Below are positions 50,704-61,272 of a stretch of DNA of 64,000 nt, one piece after another. The notes under the pieces are model-generated. The model had not been told where the DNA came from. It ran no database searches and saw only the letters and a program-made list of their open reading frames with translations. Within the stretch, counting starts at the first letter, position 1; each line of letters begins with the position of its first letter. The DNA is taken from positions 62,001 to 126,000 of the forward strand of contig NZ_JACEZT010000006.1 in NCBI RefSeq assembly GCF_014042345.1, in the 5' to 3' direction. This stretch comes from Rugamonas brunnea. GTDB taxonomy: Bacteria > Pseudomonadota > Gammaproteobacteria > Burkholderiales > Burkholderiaceae_D. The position numbers were made by a program, and so were the translations under genes.

Positions 50704-50732
50704 TTTCAACAGTTTTGGTTCGGATTGATAAT
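50704..50732 (+). promoter_or_regulatory. Promoter of the DUF1330-OsmC-pirin genes
   Basis: GATAAT (50727-50732, five of six) lies 17 nt from TTTCAA (50704-50709). Transcription start is predicted near 50739, 29 nt before the DUF1330 ATG. The -35 is weak, as expected for a LysR-activated promoter. Confidence 0.5.
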
Positions 50733-50767
50733 GGCCTCGTCCTATCAACCCAAACAAGGAGAATCCC

Positions 50768-51055
50768 ATGGCTGCATACGTGATTGGCGCTTTGACTGTA
50801 CATCACACCGACTGGCAGCAGGAGTATGGCGCGAAGATGCCGGCCCTGATCCAGAAGCACGGCGGCAAGCTGCTGGCGCGCGCGCCGGCCGGCCAGCTTG
50901 AAGGCGAGGCGCTGCTGCATGGCCTGACCGTGATGATCGAATTCCCCACCCAAGCGCAGGCGCAAGCCTGGCACGCCGACCCCGAGCATCTGCCGCTGCG
51001 CAAGCTGCGCCAGGGCGGCTCGCACATGGACATGATGCTGGTCGACGGGTTGTAA
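50768..51055 (+). CDS. DUF1330 family protein
   Basis: 95 aa ferredoxin-like dimeric-barrel protein: AAYVIGALTVHHTDWQQEYGAKMPALIQKHGGKLLARAPAGQLEGEALLHGLTVMIEFPTQAQAQAWHADPEHLPL is the full DUF1330 pattern. Function unestablished; related ABM proteins bind small ligands. Preceded by AGGAG. It is divergent from a (frameshifted) LysR gene and followed at 108 nt by the OsmC and pirin genes. Confidence 0.9.
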   Translation: MAAYVIGALTVHHTDWQQEYGAKMPALIQKHGGKLLARAPAGQLEGEALLHGLTVMIEFPTQAQAQAWHADPEHLPLRKLRQGGSHMDMMLVDGL

Positions 51056-51163
51056 TTCGGCGCAGGGCGGCACCGGTTGCCGCCATTCCGCCGCCGGGAC
51101 GGGCGCGAATCGCGCAAACGGTGTAAATTGTTGGTTCTGAATCATTGCCCAACAAGGAACGCC

Positions 51164-51562
51164 ATGACCATCACCGTAATTCGCGACCAGTCCCTGCCCA
51201 TGCGCCACATCGTCCACGTGCGCAACCACCTGATCTCCACCGATGGCACGCTGGAGGAAGGCGGTAACGACGCGGGCCCTTCGCCGCACGACCTGTACGA
51301 CGCCGCCATCAGTTCCTGCAAGGCGCTGACCGTGGTGTGGTACGCCAAGCGCAAGGGCATCCCGGTGGAGCAGGTGGAAGTGAGCTGCGAGCGCGATGCG
51401 AGCGAGGAGCGCAAAGGGACCTACCGGCTGGCCACCACGCTGCACCTGACGGGCGACCTGACCGACGAACAGCGCGCCGACCTGCTGGCCGTGGCCCAGA
51501 AATGCCCGGTCCACAAGCTGATGACGGCCGTGACGACGGAAGTGACGACGGTGCTGGGGTAA
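51164..51562 (+). CDS. OsmC family peroxiredoxin-like protein
   Basis: 132 aa. OsmC/Ohr fold with two conserved redox cysteines: C52 (AAISSCKALTVVWYA) and C114 (VAQKCPVHKLM). Expected to reduce organic hydroperoxides; here the short form resembles the YhfA/OsmC-like group. Start MTITVIRDQS follows AAGGAAC; the longer frame has no site. It is followed after 4 nt by a pirin, so an oxidative-stress operon is likely. Confidence 0.9.
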   Translation: MTITVIRDQSLPMRHIVHVRNHLISTDGTLEEGGNDAGPSPHDLYDAAISSCKALTVVWYAKRKGIPVEQVEVSCERDASEERKGTYRLATTLHLTGDLTDEQRADLLAVAQKCPVHKLMTAVTTEVTTVLG

Positions 51563-51566
51563 GCGC

Positions 51567-52445
51567 ATGACGATCGCCACTTTATTAAAAGGCCACGAGA
51601 AGGACCTGGGCGGCGGCCTGATCGTGCGGCGCTACCTGCCGGCCGCCGTCAAGCAGGCCGTCGGCCCGTTCATCTTCTTCGACCACTTCGGCCCGATGGA
51701 TGTGGCGCCCGGCGCCAACCACGATGTGCGTCCCCATCCCCACATCGGCCTGGCTACGGTGACCTATCTGTTCGAAGGGGCGATGGACCACCGCGACAGC
51801 ATCGGTTCCGTGCAGCGCATCGAACCGGGCGCCATCAACTGGATGACGGCCGGGCGCGGCATCGTCCACTCCGAACGCACCCCCAAGGACCTGGTGGACC
51901 GGCCGCACCGCACGCACGGCCTGCAACTGTGGGCGGCGCTGCCGCTGGCGCACGAGGAGGACGAGCCCAGTTTCTGCCACACGGCCGCCGACGAGATCCC
52001 CGAACTGGAAGTGCAGGGCGCGCGCGTGCGGGTGCTGATCGGCAGCGCGTTCGGCAAAACCTCGCCTGTGCGCACCTACAGCCAGACCTTGTACCTGGAC
52101 GTGACGCTGCAGGCGGGCCAGCAACTGGGCCTGACCGGCTTGCCGGCTGAAGCGGCCATCTATCCGATCAGCGGCGCGCTGGAAGTGGATGGCGTGCCGC
52201 TGGCGCTGCACACCATGGCCTTGCTCGACACGGCCGCCGCCCAGCGCGTGCTGGCCGGCTCGGATGCGCGCTTCGTGGTGATCGGCGGCGAACCGCTGGA
52301 AGGACGGCGCTTCATGTCGTGGAACTTCGTCTCCTCGCGCAAGGAGCGCATCCAGCAGGCTGCCGAGGATTGGACCGCGCGCCGCTTCGATCCCGTGCCC
52401 GGCGAGACGGAATGGATACCGCTGCCGGCCCGTATGCCTGTTTGA
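51567..52445 (+). CDS. Pirin family cupin protein (second copy)
   Basis: 292 aa, two cupin domains. Metal motif RPHPHIGLATVTYLFEGAMDHRDS and WMTAGRGIVHSERTP, C-terminal MSWNFVSSRKERIQQAAEDWTARRF, a signature of the longer bacterial pirins. It is only moderately similar in pattern to the pirin at 23 kb, so the two are paralogues. It lies 4 nt behind the OsmC gene. Role: probably redox or quercetinase-like; unproven. Confidence 0.93.
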   Translation: MTIATLLKGHEKDLGGGLIVRRYLPAAVKQAVGPFIFFDHFGPMDVAPGANHDVRPHPHIGLATVTYLFEGAMDHRDSIGSVQRIEPGAINWMTAGRGIVHSERTPKDLVDRPHRTHGLQLWAALPLAHEEDEPSFCHTAADEIPELEVQGARVRVLIGSAFGKTSPVRTYSQTLYLDVTLQAGQQLGLTGLPAEAAIYPISGALEVDGVPLALHTMALLDTAAAQRVLAGSDARFVVIGGEPLEGRRFMSWNFVSSRKERIQQAAEDWTARRFDPVPGETEWIPLPARMPV

Positions 52446-52474
52446 GCGCGTCTGACTCCGTCTCAATGCGTCTG

Positions 52475-52495
52475 AGCCCGCCTTCGGGCGGGGCT
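52475..52495 (+). terminator. Hairpin after the pirin gene
   Basis: AGCCCGCC, TTCG tetraloop, then GGCGGG-G-CT (one bulged G). A stable UUCG-type hairpin 30 nt after the pirin stop, without a T-tract. Confidence 0.6.
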
Positions 52496-52548
52496 GTCAT
52501 GGACAGTTTGTTGGTAGTTTGCTGTCAAGGCCATCCTTGAAAAGCGCC

Positions 52549-52591
52549 TTGATCTGGATCAAGGTTTCGCGTTGTCGCTAGCGGGTACAGT
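52549..52591 (+). promoter_or_regulatory. FNR-type box with class II promoter geometry
   Basis: TTGATCTGGATCAA (52549-52562) is a perfect match to TTGAT-N4-ATCAA and the centre of an 18-bp palindrome (CCTTGATC-TG-GATCAAGG). A -10-like TACAGT is at 52586-52591, so the box centre is about 42 nt before the predicted start, the class II activator spacing. It precedes the sigma54-dependent regulator at 52683. Confidence 0.7.
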
Positions 52592-52682
52592 GATTGTGTC
52601 AGGAACCACTTTCCTTAACTAACACTGTCATCTGGTAGTGCGCCCAGCGAACGCGCTTTGCAGGATGCAGCACGAGAGCGCA

Positions 52683-54470
<1,788 letters not shown>

Positions 54471-54520
54471 AGCGCGCCCTGGCCGGGTGCGACACCATAA
54501 CGAGATAGTGGGAGACGACT

Positions 54521-56212
54521 ATGTATGCGCAATCGGTTCCGCGGCGGCGGTGGATGGTAGTGGGGACGGTGGCCTTGTTCACCGCGCTGGCGCTGGGTTT
54601 CAGCACGCTGGCCGGGGCGGCATGGCCGGCGCGGCTGGCGGCGGCGTTGTCGGCGGCCGGCGGCATCTGGCTCGGCATGTTGCTGCGCGGGCGCGGCGCG
54701 GGCTCGCCCGGCGAACTGCTGGCCAGCAGCGGCGCCATGATCGACCAGATGATGATAGGCGCGGCCGAAACCTCGCATTTCATCGACACCATCCGCAAGC
54801 AGGTCGAGCATGACCTGCAGGCCGTGCAGGAGATCGTGCGCCACGCCGCCCGCTCCACGGCCAACACGGAACAGATCGCGGCCAACGCCGAGCGCGCGTC
54901 GGCCGTGGCGGCGCAGGTGCGGCAGGCCAGCACGGCTGGCCGCAGCGAGGCCGACCAGAGCATGGAGCAAATCAGCCAGGCCCGCGACGACGCCCACGCG
55001 GCCGTGGCCCTGATGCGGGCCTTGCAGGACAAGTCGCGCACCATCCACACCATCACCGACACCATCAACCAGATCGCCCAGCGCACCAACCTGCTGGCCC
55101 TGAACGCGGCCATCGAGGCGGCCCGCGCCGGCGAGCATGGACGCGGCTTCGCCGTGGTGGCGGGCGAGGTGCGACAACTGGCGCAGCGCACCAGCGAATC
55201 GAGCAACGAGATCGGCCAACTGGTGCGCGCCATCAGCGAACAGGCCGAGCGCGCGGCCGGCGGCATGGAGGCGCTGAGCGGCAAGGTGGTGGCGGCCAGC
55301 GGCAAGGTGGAACAGGTGCACGCCTTCTTCCAGACCATCGACCAGGCCTCGGCCACGGCTGAAGGGGAAGTGCAGGGCATCGCCTCGTCCTCGCGTGGCC
55401 ACGTGGACGCCTCGCGCGCCATCGGCGGCGCCATTGAGGCGATCCGCGACGGCATGCTTAACACCCAGGCCGAGCTGCCGCTCGCCTCGCAGTCGGCCAT
55501 GATGCTCAGCGAGCGCGCCGAGGCGCTGTTCCATGCGGGCGCGGGCGCCGATTCGGCCGGCGCCCACGACGCCATCCGCGCCGCCGCCCAGCAGGCCGCG
55601 CGCGAAGTGGGCGAACTGTTCGAGCAGGGGCTCAAGTGCGGCGTCATCAGCGAACAAGCCTTGTTCGACCGGCGCTACACGCCGATCGCCGGCACCAACC
55701 CGCCCAAGTACCGCACCGCCTTCGACGCCTACACCGACAGCGTGCTGCCGGCGATCCAGGAAGCGGTGCTGGAACGGCTGCCGCAACTGGCCTACGCCGG
55801 CGCGGTGGACGACCATGGCTACTTCCCCACCCATAACCGCAAGTTCAGCCAGGCGCTGACGGGCGACATGGAATACGACCTGGTGCATAACCGCACCAAG
55901 CGCATCTTCGATGACCGCATCGGCGCCCGCTGCGGTTCGCATACCCAGCCCTTCCTGCTGCAAACCTACAAGCGCGATACGGGCGAGGTGATGCACGACC
56001 TGTCCGCGCCCATCATGGTGCGGGGCAAGCATTGGGGTGGCTTCCGCATCGGCTATCGTTCGGACGCGGCCACCTCCACGGCGGCTGCGCCGCAGGCTGC
56101 GGCAGCGCCGGCATCGCCAGCATCGCCGGTCCGCGCCACCAGTGGCCGGAGCGCGGCGCTCACCACCGGGCGTCCGGCGTTGCAGGGCGCGACCGCGCGC
56201 GCGGCGCGCTGA
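54521..56212 (+). CDS. Methyl-accepting chemotaxis protein with C-terminal sensor domain
   Basis: 563 aa. Two hydrophobic segments at the N-terminus (about 11-32 and 38-56) with almost no periplasmic part, then a MCP signalling domain with the hairpin tip [43 protein letters not shown] (about 185-228). A C-terminal cytoplasmic domain (about 385-515) includes [80 protein letters not shown], a domain found in many Burkholderiales receptors. Probably senses an internal signal. The receptor ends in a disordered Ala/Pro/Thr tail. It lies 50 nt after the sigma54 regulator. Confidence 0.92.
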   Translation: MYAQSVPRRRWMVVGTVALFTALALGFSTLAGAAWPARLAAALSAAGGIWLGMLLRGRGAGSPGELLASSGAMIDQMMIGAAETSHFIDTIRKQVEHDLQAVQEIVRHAARSTANTEQIAANAERASAVAAQVRQASTAGRSEADQSMEQISQARDDAHAAVALMRALQDKSRTIHTITDTINQIAQRTNLLALNAAIEAARAGEHGRGFAVVAGEVRQLAQRTSESSNEIGQLVRAISEQAERAAGGMEALSGKVVAASGKVEQVHAFFQTIDQASATAEGEVQGIASSSRGHVDASRAIGGAIEAIRDGMLNTQAELPLASQSAMMLSERAEALFHAGAGADSAGAHDAIRAAAQQAAREVGELFEQGLKCGVISEQALFDRRYTPIAGTNPPKYRTAFDAYTDSVLPAIQEAVLERLPQLAYAGAVDDHGYFPTHNRKFSQALTGDMEYDLVHNRTKRIFDDRIGARCGSHTQPFLLQTYKRDTGEVMHDLSAPIMVRGKHWGGFRIGYRSDAATSTAAAPQAAAAPASPASPVRATSGRSAALTTGRPALQGATARAAR

Positions 56213-56245
56213 TGCCGGTTATCGGGCAATACGATCGGTAAGGAA

Positions 56246-57844
56246 TCAGGCGGTCGACAGGTCGTGCGCGGCGATGGTGCTGTGCAGGCCTGCCGCGCCG
56301 GTGCGGATGATCCAGTGTTCGGGATAAGGCTCGCTGGCGAAGCGGTTGTGGCGCGCGATGCGGGTCAGCTTGTCGAGCGAGGTGGCGGGCGCCAGCGCCG
56401 TCTCCTTGCCGCTTAACTGGTCCAGGTGCCAGAAGCCGCCGTCGTGGTGCAGCAGCAGCGGCAGCGCGGATGCCAGCGGGGTGCTGGCGTAGGACGGCAT
56501 CGGGTAGCCGGGATGGGTTTCCGGCGCCACCAGGTAGAAGCATTCAGCCCGCGCGCCCTCGTCGATGCGGTGCAGGACGACGGCGTGCGGCAGGATGGCC
56601 GACACGGTCAGCACCACGATGCCCCTGATGCTGGCGCTCAGTTCGATGCGCATGCCCAGCCGCAGCGGCGTCGGTTTGTGCTTGCCGGGCCAGACCCCGT
56701 CCAGCAGCAGGCCGTAGCGCGACACGTCCTCGATCTCGAAACCATGGCTGGTGCGGCGGATCACGGCGTGGCGGCCGGACAGGCGGCGCGTGAGACCGTT
56801 GGTTTCCTGGCCGTCGCCGGTGTAATGGGTAAGCAGGGCGTCGGCCTCGGGATCGACCAGCTCGAAGCGGCCGAACACGCATTCCTCCAGCGCGAACAGG
56901 CGGATCTGGCGCTGCGCGCCCGCTTCCGGCGCCGCGTTCACCAGGCAGGCCGCGCGGCTCGGGTGCGGATGCAAGGCCGACGTGGCCGGCATGTCGATCT
57001 CGATCAGGTCCTCATCCCAGGCGATGGTGGAAAAGCCCAGGTCCACCTTGCCCTGGGGCGCGCCCAGGTCCAGGTGGGCGATGCCGGCGTTGCGGGCCGT
57101 GACGTCGATGTCGAGCCGGTCGCCACCTTGCGCGCTCACGCGCGCGATGGAGGCGTCGTCCGCCATCACGCGCACGTTCTTGTGGGTGGACAGGAAGATG
57201 CGGTGGATCTCCGTCAGCGTGGCGTCGGGCCGGGGCACCAGGATCACAAAGGTGCACACCCATTTGCGCGACGCCAGTTCCGGGTGCTGGCTCAGCACCT
57301 CGATGCTGATCTGGTACTGGCCATGTTCCATGCCGCGCGACGAGAATTCCACGAATACGGGGCGCCAGTCGCCATGGGTCGAGCGCACCATCTGCTGGCG
57401 CGCGGCGCTGTGCGGGATCAGGTCCGACTGCAGCCGCAAGTCCAGCTGCGGCGCGCAGCCTTGCGGCATGCCGCGCAATTCCATTTTCAGGGTCTGGCGG
57501 CCACCGGCGGCGCGCGGGTCGAAGCCGCTGATGTGGAGCTGGGGACGCTCGGCCTGGGCGCGCACCAGCGTGCGGGCGTAGGCCGGGGCCAGGTCGGCGG
57601 CGGAGGGAGCGTTAGCGTTGGTGTTGGTGTGGGCGGCCGGTGTGCCGGTGCCGGGTTGGCTTGCAGGCCGGGCAGCCGCCTGCGCCGCCGCCGGATGATC
57701 GGCGCGCGCATGGCGCACAGCACTGAGCAGGTCGTAGCTGGAGGGTTGCGCTGCGGCTTGGGCGTGGCCGCCCGCGCAAACGTCTTCCCCAGGCATGACC
57801 CAGTACGTGCAGTGCGGGTGCTGCGGGTTACTGCATTTTTTCAT
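56246..57844 (-). CDS. FHA-domain protein with N-terminal Cys motif
   Basis: 532 aa, cytoplasmic. An N-terminal Cys/His motif C4-x7-C12-x10-C23 (MKKCSNPQHPHCTYWVMPGEDVC, possible zinc site) and a Pro/Ala/Thr linker precede two beta-rich regions (about 100-300). The FHA domain is at about 310-405: G325-R326, the S356-GRH phospho-threonine loop (RRLSGRHAVIRR), D373 and DG (382-383). Binds phosphothreonine on partners. It should read the output of the kinase encoded at 46.9 kb, opposed by the PP2C encoded next to it. It has its own promoter candidate. Confidence 0.88.
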   Translation of the reverse strand: MKKCSNPQHPHCTYWVMPGEDVCAGGHAQAAAQPSSYDLLSAVRHARADHPAAAQAAARPASQPGTGTPAAHTNTNANAPSAADLAPAYARTLVRAQAERPQLHISGFDPRAAGGRQTLKMELRGMPQGCAPQLDLRLQSDLIPHSAARQQMVRSTHGDWRPVFVEFSSRGMEHGQYQISIEVLSQHPELASRKWVCTFVILVPRPDATLTEIHRIFLSTHKNVRVMADDASIARVSAQGGDRLDIDVTARNAGIAHLDLGAPQGKVDLGFSTIAWDEDLIEIDMPATSALHPHPSRAACLVNAAPEAGAQRQIRLFALEECVFGRFELVDPEADALLTHYTGDGQETNGLTRRLSGRHAVIRRTSHGFEIEDVSRYGLLLDGVWPGKHKPTPLRLGMRIELSASIRGIVVLTVSAILPHAVVLHRIDEGARAECFYLVAPETHPGYPMPSYASTPLASALPLLLHHDGGFWHLDQLSGKETALAPATSLDKLTRIARHNRFASEPYPEHWIIRTGAAGLHSTIAAHDLSTA

Positions 57845-57873
57845 GGCATTCAGACCGACGGGATACCCATGAG

Positions 57874-57901
57874 TTTATGCGCTTTTGCCGCCGCTTGGCA
57901 A
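57874..57901 (-). promoter_or_regulatory. Promoter candidate of the FHA gene
   Basis: Minus strand TTGCCA (57901-57896) and CATAAA (57879-57874) separated by 16 nt; start predicted near 57867, giving a leader of about 22 nt. Confidence 0.45.
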
Positions 57902-57971
57902 TCGGCGAGCTCAGGCTGATCATGATTTGTGGACCGATTGCGCCGGTTTGCTGTTTATATAACAACGATGC

Positions 57972-59030
57972 TCAGCAAAATGTGGTCAGAATGGAATGGG
58001 GCAATGCGGTCTGGTCAATGTTTTCGCCAGTGTTGTCGCCGGTGAAGCGGATGGCGATGGCGGTCATGTTGTCGATGTAGAACTGCGGCGGCGGGCTGGC
58101 CATGCAGGCTTCGAACAGGCAGGTGAGCGCTTCGTCGACGGTGTCCGTGCCGTGCGTCAGCAAATGGGGCCAGCGGGCCAGCCACGGCTGCGGCTGTTCG
58201 CAGGCCCACAGGCCGTCCGTGGCCAGCAGGTACAGGGCGCCGGGGCGCGTCACCAGCGCACGGCGGTCGGCCAGCGGGTGCAGGAAGGGCGGCAGCGTGG
58301 CCTCATCCAGCGCGCGCAGGTCATCGTCCAGCAACTGCGGGTTGGCGAAGGCGTTGCCGAGGATGAAGGCCTGGGCGATCTGCGAGCGGTGTTCGCCATG
58401 CACTTGCTGCCACCATTCGTGCGCGCCCAGCAGCCCATGCATGGCGTAGCCGGTGGCCGGCACGTGGTCGATGGTGAGCGGCACGGCGGCATCGGCCGTC
58501 ACTTCGTACAGGCGCGAATCGCCCACGTGGTACAGCAGCGGCGCTTGGCCGGGCGCGATTTCCAGCAGGGTGAGGGTGGTGCCGGGACGGCGGAAAGTAT
58601 CGGCGTCGCCGGGCTGGCGGAAGCGGGCCTGCAGCGTGGCGTGCAGCGCGTCGAGGTGGGACGACAGCGCGGCCAGCGTGCGGCAGGCCGGCACGTCCAG
58701 CAAGGCCGTGGCCACAGCTTCCGCCGCCTGCCTGCCGTTGCCGTGACCGCCCATGCCGTCGAGCACGGCCAGCCGCATATGGCCGGCGGGCCAGCCGGGA
58801 ACGCGCGTGCGTAGCGGTGCTTCGCCGCCCAGGCGAACGGCGTGGCCGCTGGCGTCGATCAGCAGCACGTTGTCCTGGTTCTCGGGCACCATCAGCCGGC
58901 TGGCGCTGGCGCTGGCGCTGCTGCGGGCGGCCACCTGCAGGCCGGGGCCGAAATCAAGGCCATCGGCCAGACAGTGCATGCGGTGGGCCGGTGGGCGCTC
59001 AACAGCTGACGCGTTGCGCAGCCACCTCAT
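57972..59030 (-). CDS. PP2C-type Ser/Thr phosphatase
   Basis: 352 aa. PPM/PP2C metal-binding aspartates: D53 (ENQDN), D91 (VLDGMGGHGNG), D272 (LLATDGLW) and D320 (FYIDNMT). The HVGDSRLY motif is at 168-175. Soluble. Start MRWLRNASAVERPP was chosen because GGAG lies 6 nt before it and its ATG overlaps the stop of the SH3-like gene by 4 nt (ATGA). Expected to dephosphorylate kinase targets and FHA partners. Encoded in a four-gene minus-strand run SEDS - FHA-like - SH3-like - PP2C. Confidence 0.94.
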   Translation of the reverse strand: MRWLRNASAVERPPAHRMHCLADGLDFGPGLQVAARSSASASASRLMVPENQDNVLLIDASGHAVRLGGEAPLRTRVPGWPAGHMRLAVLDGMGGHGNGRQAAEAVATALLDVPACRTLAALSSHLDALHATLQARFRQPGDADTFRRPGTTLTLLEIAPGQAPLLYHVGDSRLYEVTADAAVPLTIDHVPATGYAMHGLLGAHEWWQQVHGEHRSQIAQAFILGNAFANPQLLDDDLRALDEATLPPFLHPLADRRALVTRPGALYLLATDGLWACEQPQPWLARWPHLLTHGTDTVDEALTCLFEACMASPPPQFYIDNMTAIAIRFTGDNTGENIDQTALPHSILTTFC

Positions 59031-59590
59031 TCGCCGCTCCGGCGCAGCCACAGGCTGCTGACCCAGCCGACCTTTCCGTCATTGGCCGCCATGGCGCGCA
59101 CCTGCCACCAGTCGCCGTCGCGCGCGCCCGTGGGCGTGACGGTGGTGCCGGGCGGCACCGTGGCCAGCAGCGGCGCATTCACGCCGGCAGCCGCCCGCAG
59201 GTGCAAGGCGCGGTGCGTCTGGAACGGCTGGCCGGCCGTGGCCGTGAGCGACTTGTCGTGCGCGTTGGGGATGACGGCGGGGGCGCGTACTGCGTCGGCT
59301 GGGTTGGTCGTGGTGTCGGTAGCGTGAGCTGCGTCGGATGCGTTCTTGCCGTTGTTGGCGGCCAGGTTGCGGACCGTCGCCTGTAGCCAGCTTGCGTGCC
59401 ATGCCGACGGGGTGGGCGCCAGCGCCAGGATCACGCTGCCGATGCCCCAACTGCCTGCCACGAGGATCAGCAGCGCACGCGCGTTGGGACGGCGCCACCA
59501 CTGGCGCGGCGTCAGCACGGACGCCAGGAACAGCGTCAGCACCAGACCGGCCAGGAAGGCGCCTGCGCCGTAGAGTTTAGCCATGTCCAT
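59027..59590 (-). CDS. Membrane protein with C-terminal SH3-like domain
   Basis: 187 aa. Two transmembrane helices (about 5-24 and 39-58, with a short basic loop between them, WWRRPNAR), then a linker rich in Ala/Asn/Thr, and a C-terminal bacterial SH3-like domain (LHLRAAAGVNAPLLATVPPGTTVTPTGARDGDWWQVRAMAANDGKVGWVSSLWLR). SH3b domains often bind peptidoglycan peptides; here it would be periplasmic. The start at 59590 was chosen for GGAGG 5 nt upstream; an ATG at 59608 overlapping the previous stop is the alternative. Its stop overlaps the PP2C start. Confidence 0.8.
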   Translation of the reverse strand: MDMAKLYGAGAFLAGLVLTLFLASVLTPRQWWRRPNARALLILVAGSWGIGSVILALAPTPSAWHASWLQATVRNLAANNGKNASDAAHATDTTTNPADAVRAPAVIPNAHDKSLTATAGQPFQTHRALHLRAAAGVNAPLLATVPPGTTVTPTGARDGDWWQVRAMAANDGKVGWVSSLWLRRSGE

Positions 59591-59604
59591 GCTGGCCTCC
59601 GTGT

Positions 59605-61260
59605 TCATGCTTCGAAGCGCAGTACGTAATGGCCCACGGCCAGGTGGTGGCCGGCGGGCAGCAGGTAGGGCGCGTCGGCGCTCGCTTCGCCGATGGTGGT
59701 GACGAAGGCCAGCTTGTCATCCAGATGGAACAGGGCCTGGGCCGGGGCCAGGCGGCCGATCCGGTAGCCTTGCGGCGTGGCCTCGAAACTGAACGCGGTG
59801 CGCGACAGCCCGAGCCGGTCGGCGCTGGCGCCGTCGGCGCCTGCATCGCGGTGCAGGAAGCGCGGTGAATCGAGCACCCGCAGCGCGGCCAGCATGGCGC
59901 TGCTACGGCCAAAGCTGAAGCGCGCGCCGGCGGCCACCGGCGCCGTGAGCGGCTGGGCCAGTGACAGCAGCGCGCAATAGCGTTCGGCCATCTCGGGCGC
60001 CACCGCCAGCAGTGCCATGCTGCGGCCATCGACTGGGTTGAAGGTGGCGGGCGCAGTGATGCGCTGGCGGCCGGCCGCCGTGCGGGCATAGATCTCGTCG
60101 CCGGCCGTGACGCCGAAGGTGATCGCTGCCGCCGCTTCGTGCGCAATGGCCAGCGCGGTGTCGAACGGCAGTTCCAGTGCGCTGGCGCCCGTGTCGCGGT
60201 AGCGGCTCAGGCGCGGCAGGGCCAATGCCACCAGGCTGACGCGCTGCTGGGCCGCTGGCGCATACGTGGCTTCACTTTCGGCTGGACGGGGCGCGGACCT
60301 GTGGCTGATGGGCAGCGCCGTGAGGTCGCCGGTTGCGGCGGGCGCGGGGGCGGAGACTGGAACTGGTGGCGCGGAACGGCTGGCCGAGCGGTTTTGCCAG
60401 ACCGCCGGCTTGATGCCGTTGCGCGAGGGCGATGGCGTGGCCGGAATGGGCGGTGCGGCCATGGTCGCCCTAGTGGCCAAGGTGGCGTTGTTGTTGGCGC
60501 TGTTGCTGGTGGTGGCCGGGCTGGGGCCGACCCGCGTGATTTTCAGCAGCAGGCGCGGGCCGCCGGCGCCGCCATTGATGCTTCCGGTGGCGGACTTGAT
60601 CGTGTAGTAGCCGCTGCGCGGGTCGAAGTGGCAATCGAAGGCGTCCTTGGGCCGCATCTGCACGGTGGGCGGCGCGTCCGGGCCATCGTTGATGATGAGG
60701 ATGGCGCCGTCCGGGCCGAATGGCCAGCCGGGGGCGGCGCAACTGGCTTCGTTGGCGTCGGCGCCGATCAGCACCAGCCGCTGGTCGGGATAGACCGGGC
60801 ATACGGGATGCCATACGGCGCTGTCGCGCGACACGCTGACGTTGAACAGGATCTTCTCGTCCGGCGCCGGCAGGTAGACGGCGTGGCCGAATTTGACTTC
60901 GATCTGGCCGGGCGCCAGCGCGTCCGCGCCCACCACGTCGTAGCGCACCTGGTCGGCGCCCAGCAGGTCGCCGAAGTCTTTCTGGTGCAGGGCCGCCAGC
61001 GTCTGGGCCAGGTCGCGCGCGCGGGCGCCGCGCGTGAGGTGGTAGTCGTCGTCGACTTCCTCCTGCGGCAGCATCAGCGTCACATGCGAGAAGCAGCGCG
61101 TGGCGGCGCGGCCCCGGTGTTCGCGCGGGCAGCGCTCCAGCAGGTCGCGCAACAGCGGGCGGCGCGCGAACAGCGCCAGCCCCGGCGCTTGCCAGATCGC
61201 CTCGGCGTTGAAGACGTCCGGTATCCGGCCCAGGACTTGGTGTTGAACATAGATCGGCAT
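59605..61260 (-). CDS. Large protein with degenerate FHA-like C-terminal domain
   Basis: 551 aa. The N-terminal 230 residues (MPIYVQHQVLGRIPDVFNAEAIWQAPGLALFARRPLLRDLLERCPREHRGRAATRCF ... EVKFGHAVYLPAPDEKILFNVSVSRDSAVWHPVC) are beta-rich and not recognised. A Ser/Pro/Ala linker (about 235-310) follows. The last 110 residues (ARFSFGRSSAM ... LGLSRTAFSFEATPQGYRIGRLAPAQALFHLD ... LLPAGHHLAVGHYVLRFE) have the shape of an FHA domain: FGR is kept but the S-x-x-H loop is not clear. It may be a pseudo-FHA or beta-sandwich partner. It starts 12 nt behind the SEDS gene and overlaps the first possible start of the SH3-like gene. Confidence 0.65.
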   Translation of the reverse strand: MPIYVQHQVLGRIPDVFNAEAIWQAPGLALFARRPLLRDLLERCPREHRGRAATRCFSHVTLMLPQEEVDDDYHLTRGARARDLAQTLAALHQKDFGDLLGADQVRYDVVGADALAPGQIEVKFGHAVYLPAPDEKILFNVSVSRDSAVWHPVCPVYPDQRLVLIGADANEASCAAPGWPFGPDGAILIINDGPDAPPTVQMRPKDAFDCHFDPRSGYYTIKSATGSINGGAGGPRLLLKITRVGPSPATTSNSANNNATLATRATMAAPPIPATPSPSRNGIKPAVWQNRSASRSAPPVPVSAPAPAATGDLTALPISHRSAPRPAESEATYAPAAQQRVSLVALALPRLSRYRDTGASALELPFDTALAIAHEAAAAITFGVTAGDEIYARTAAGRQRITAPATFNPVDGRSMALLAVAPEMAERYCALLSLAQPLTAPVAAGARFSFGRSSAMLAALRVLDSPRFLHRDAGADGASADRLGLSRTAFSFEATPQGYRIGRLAPAQALFHLDDKLAFVTTIGEASADAPYLLPAGHHLAVGHYVLRFEA

Positions 61261-61272
61261 GATGGGTTCTCC

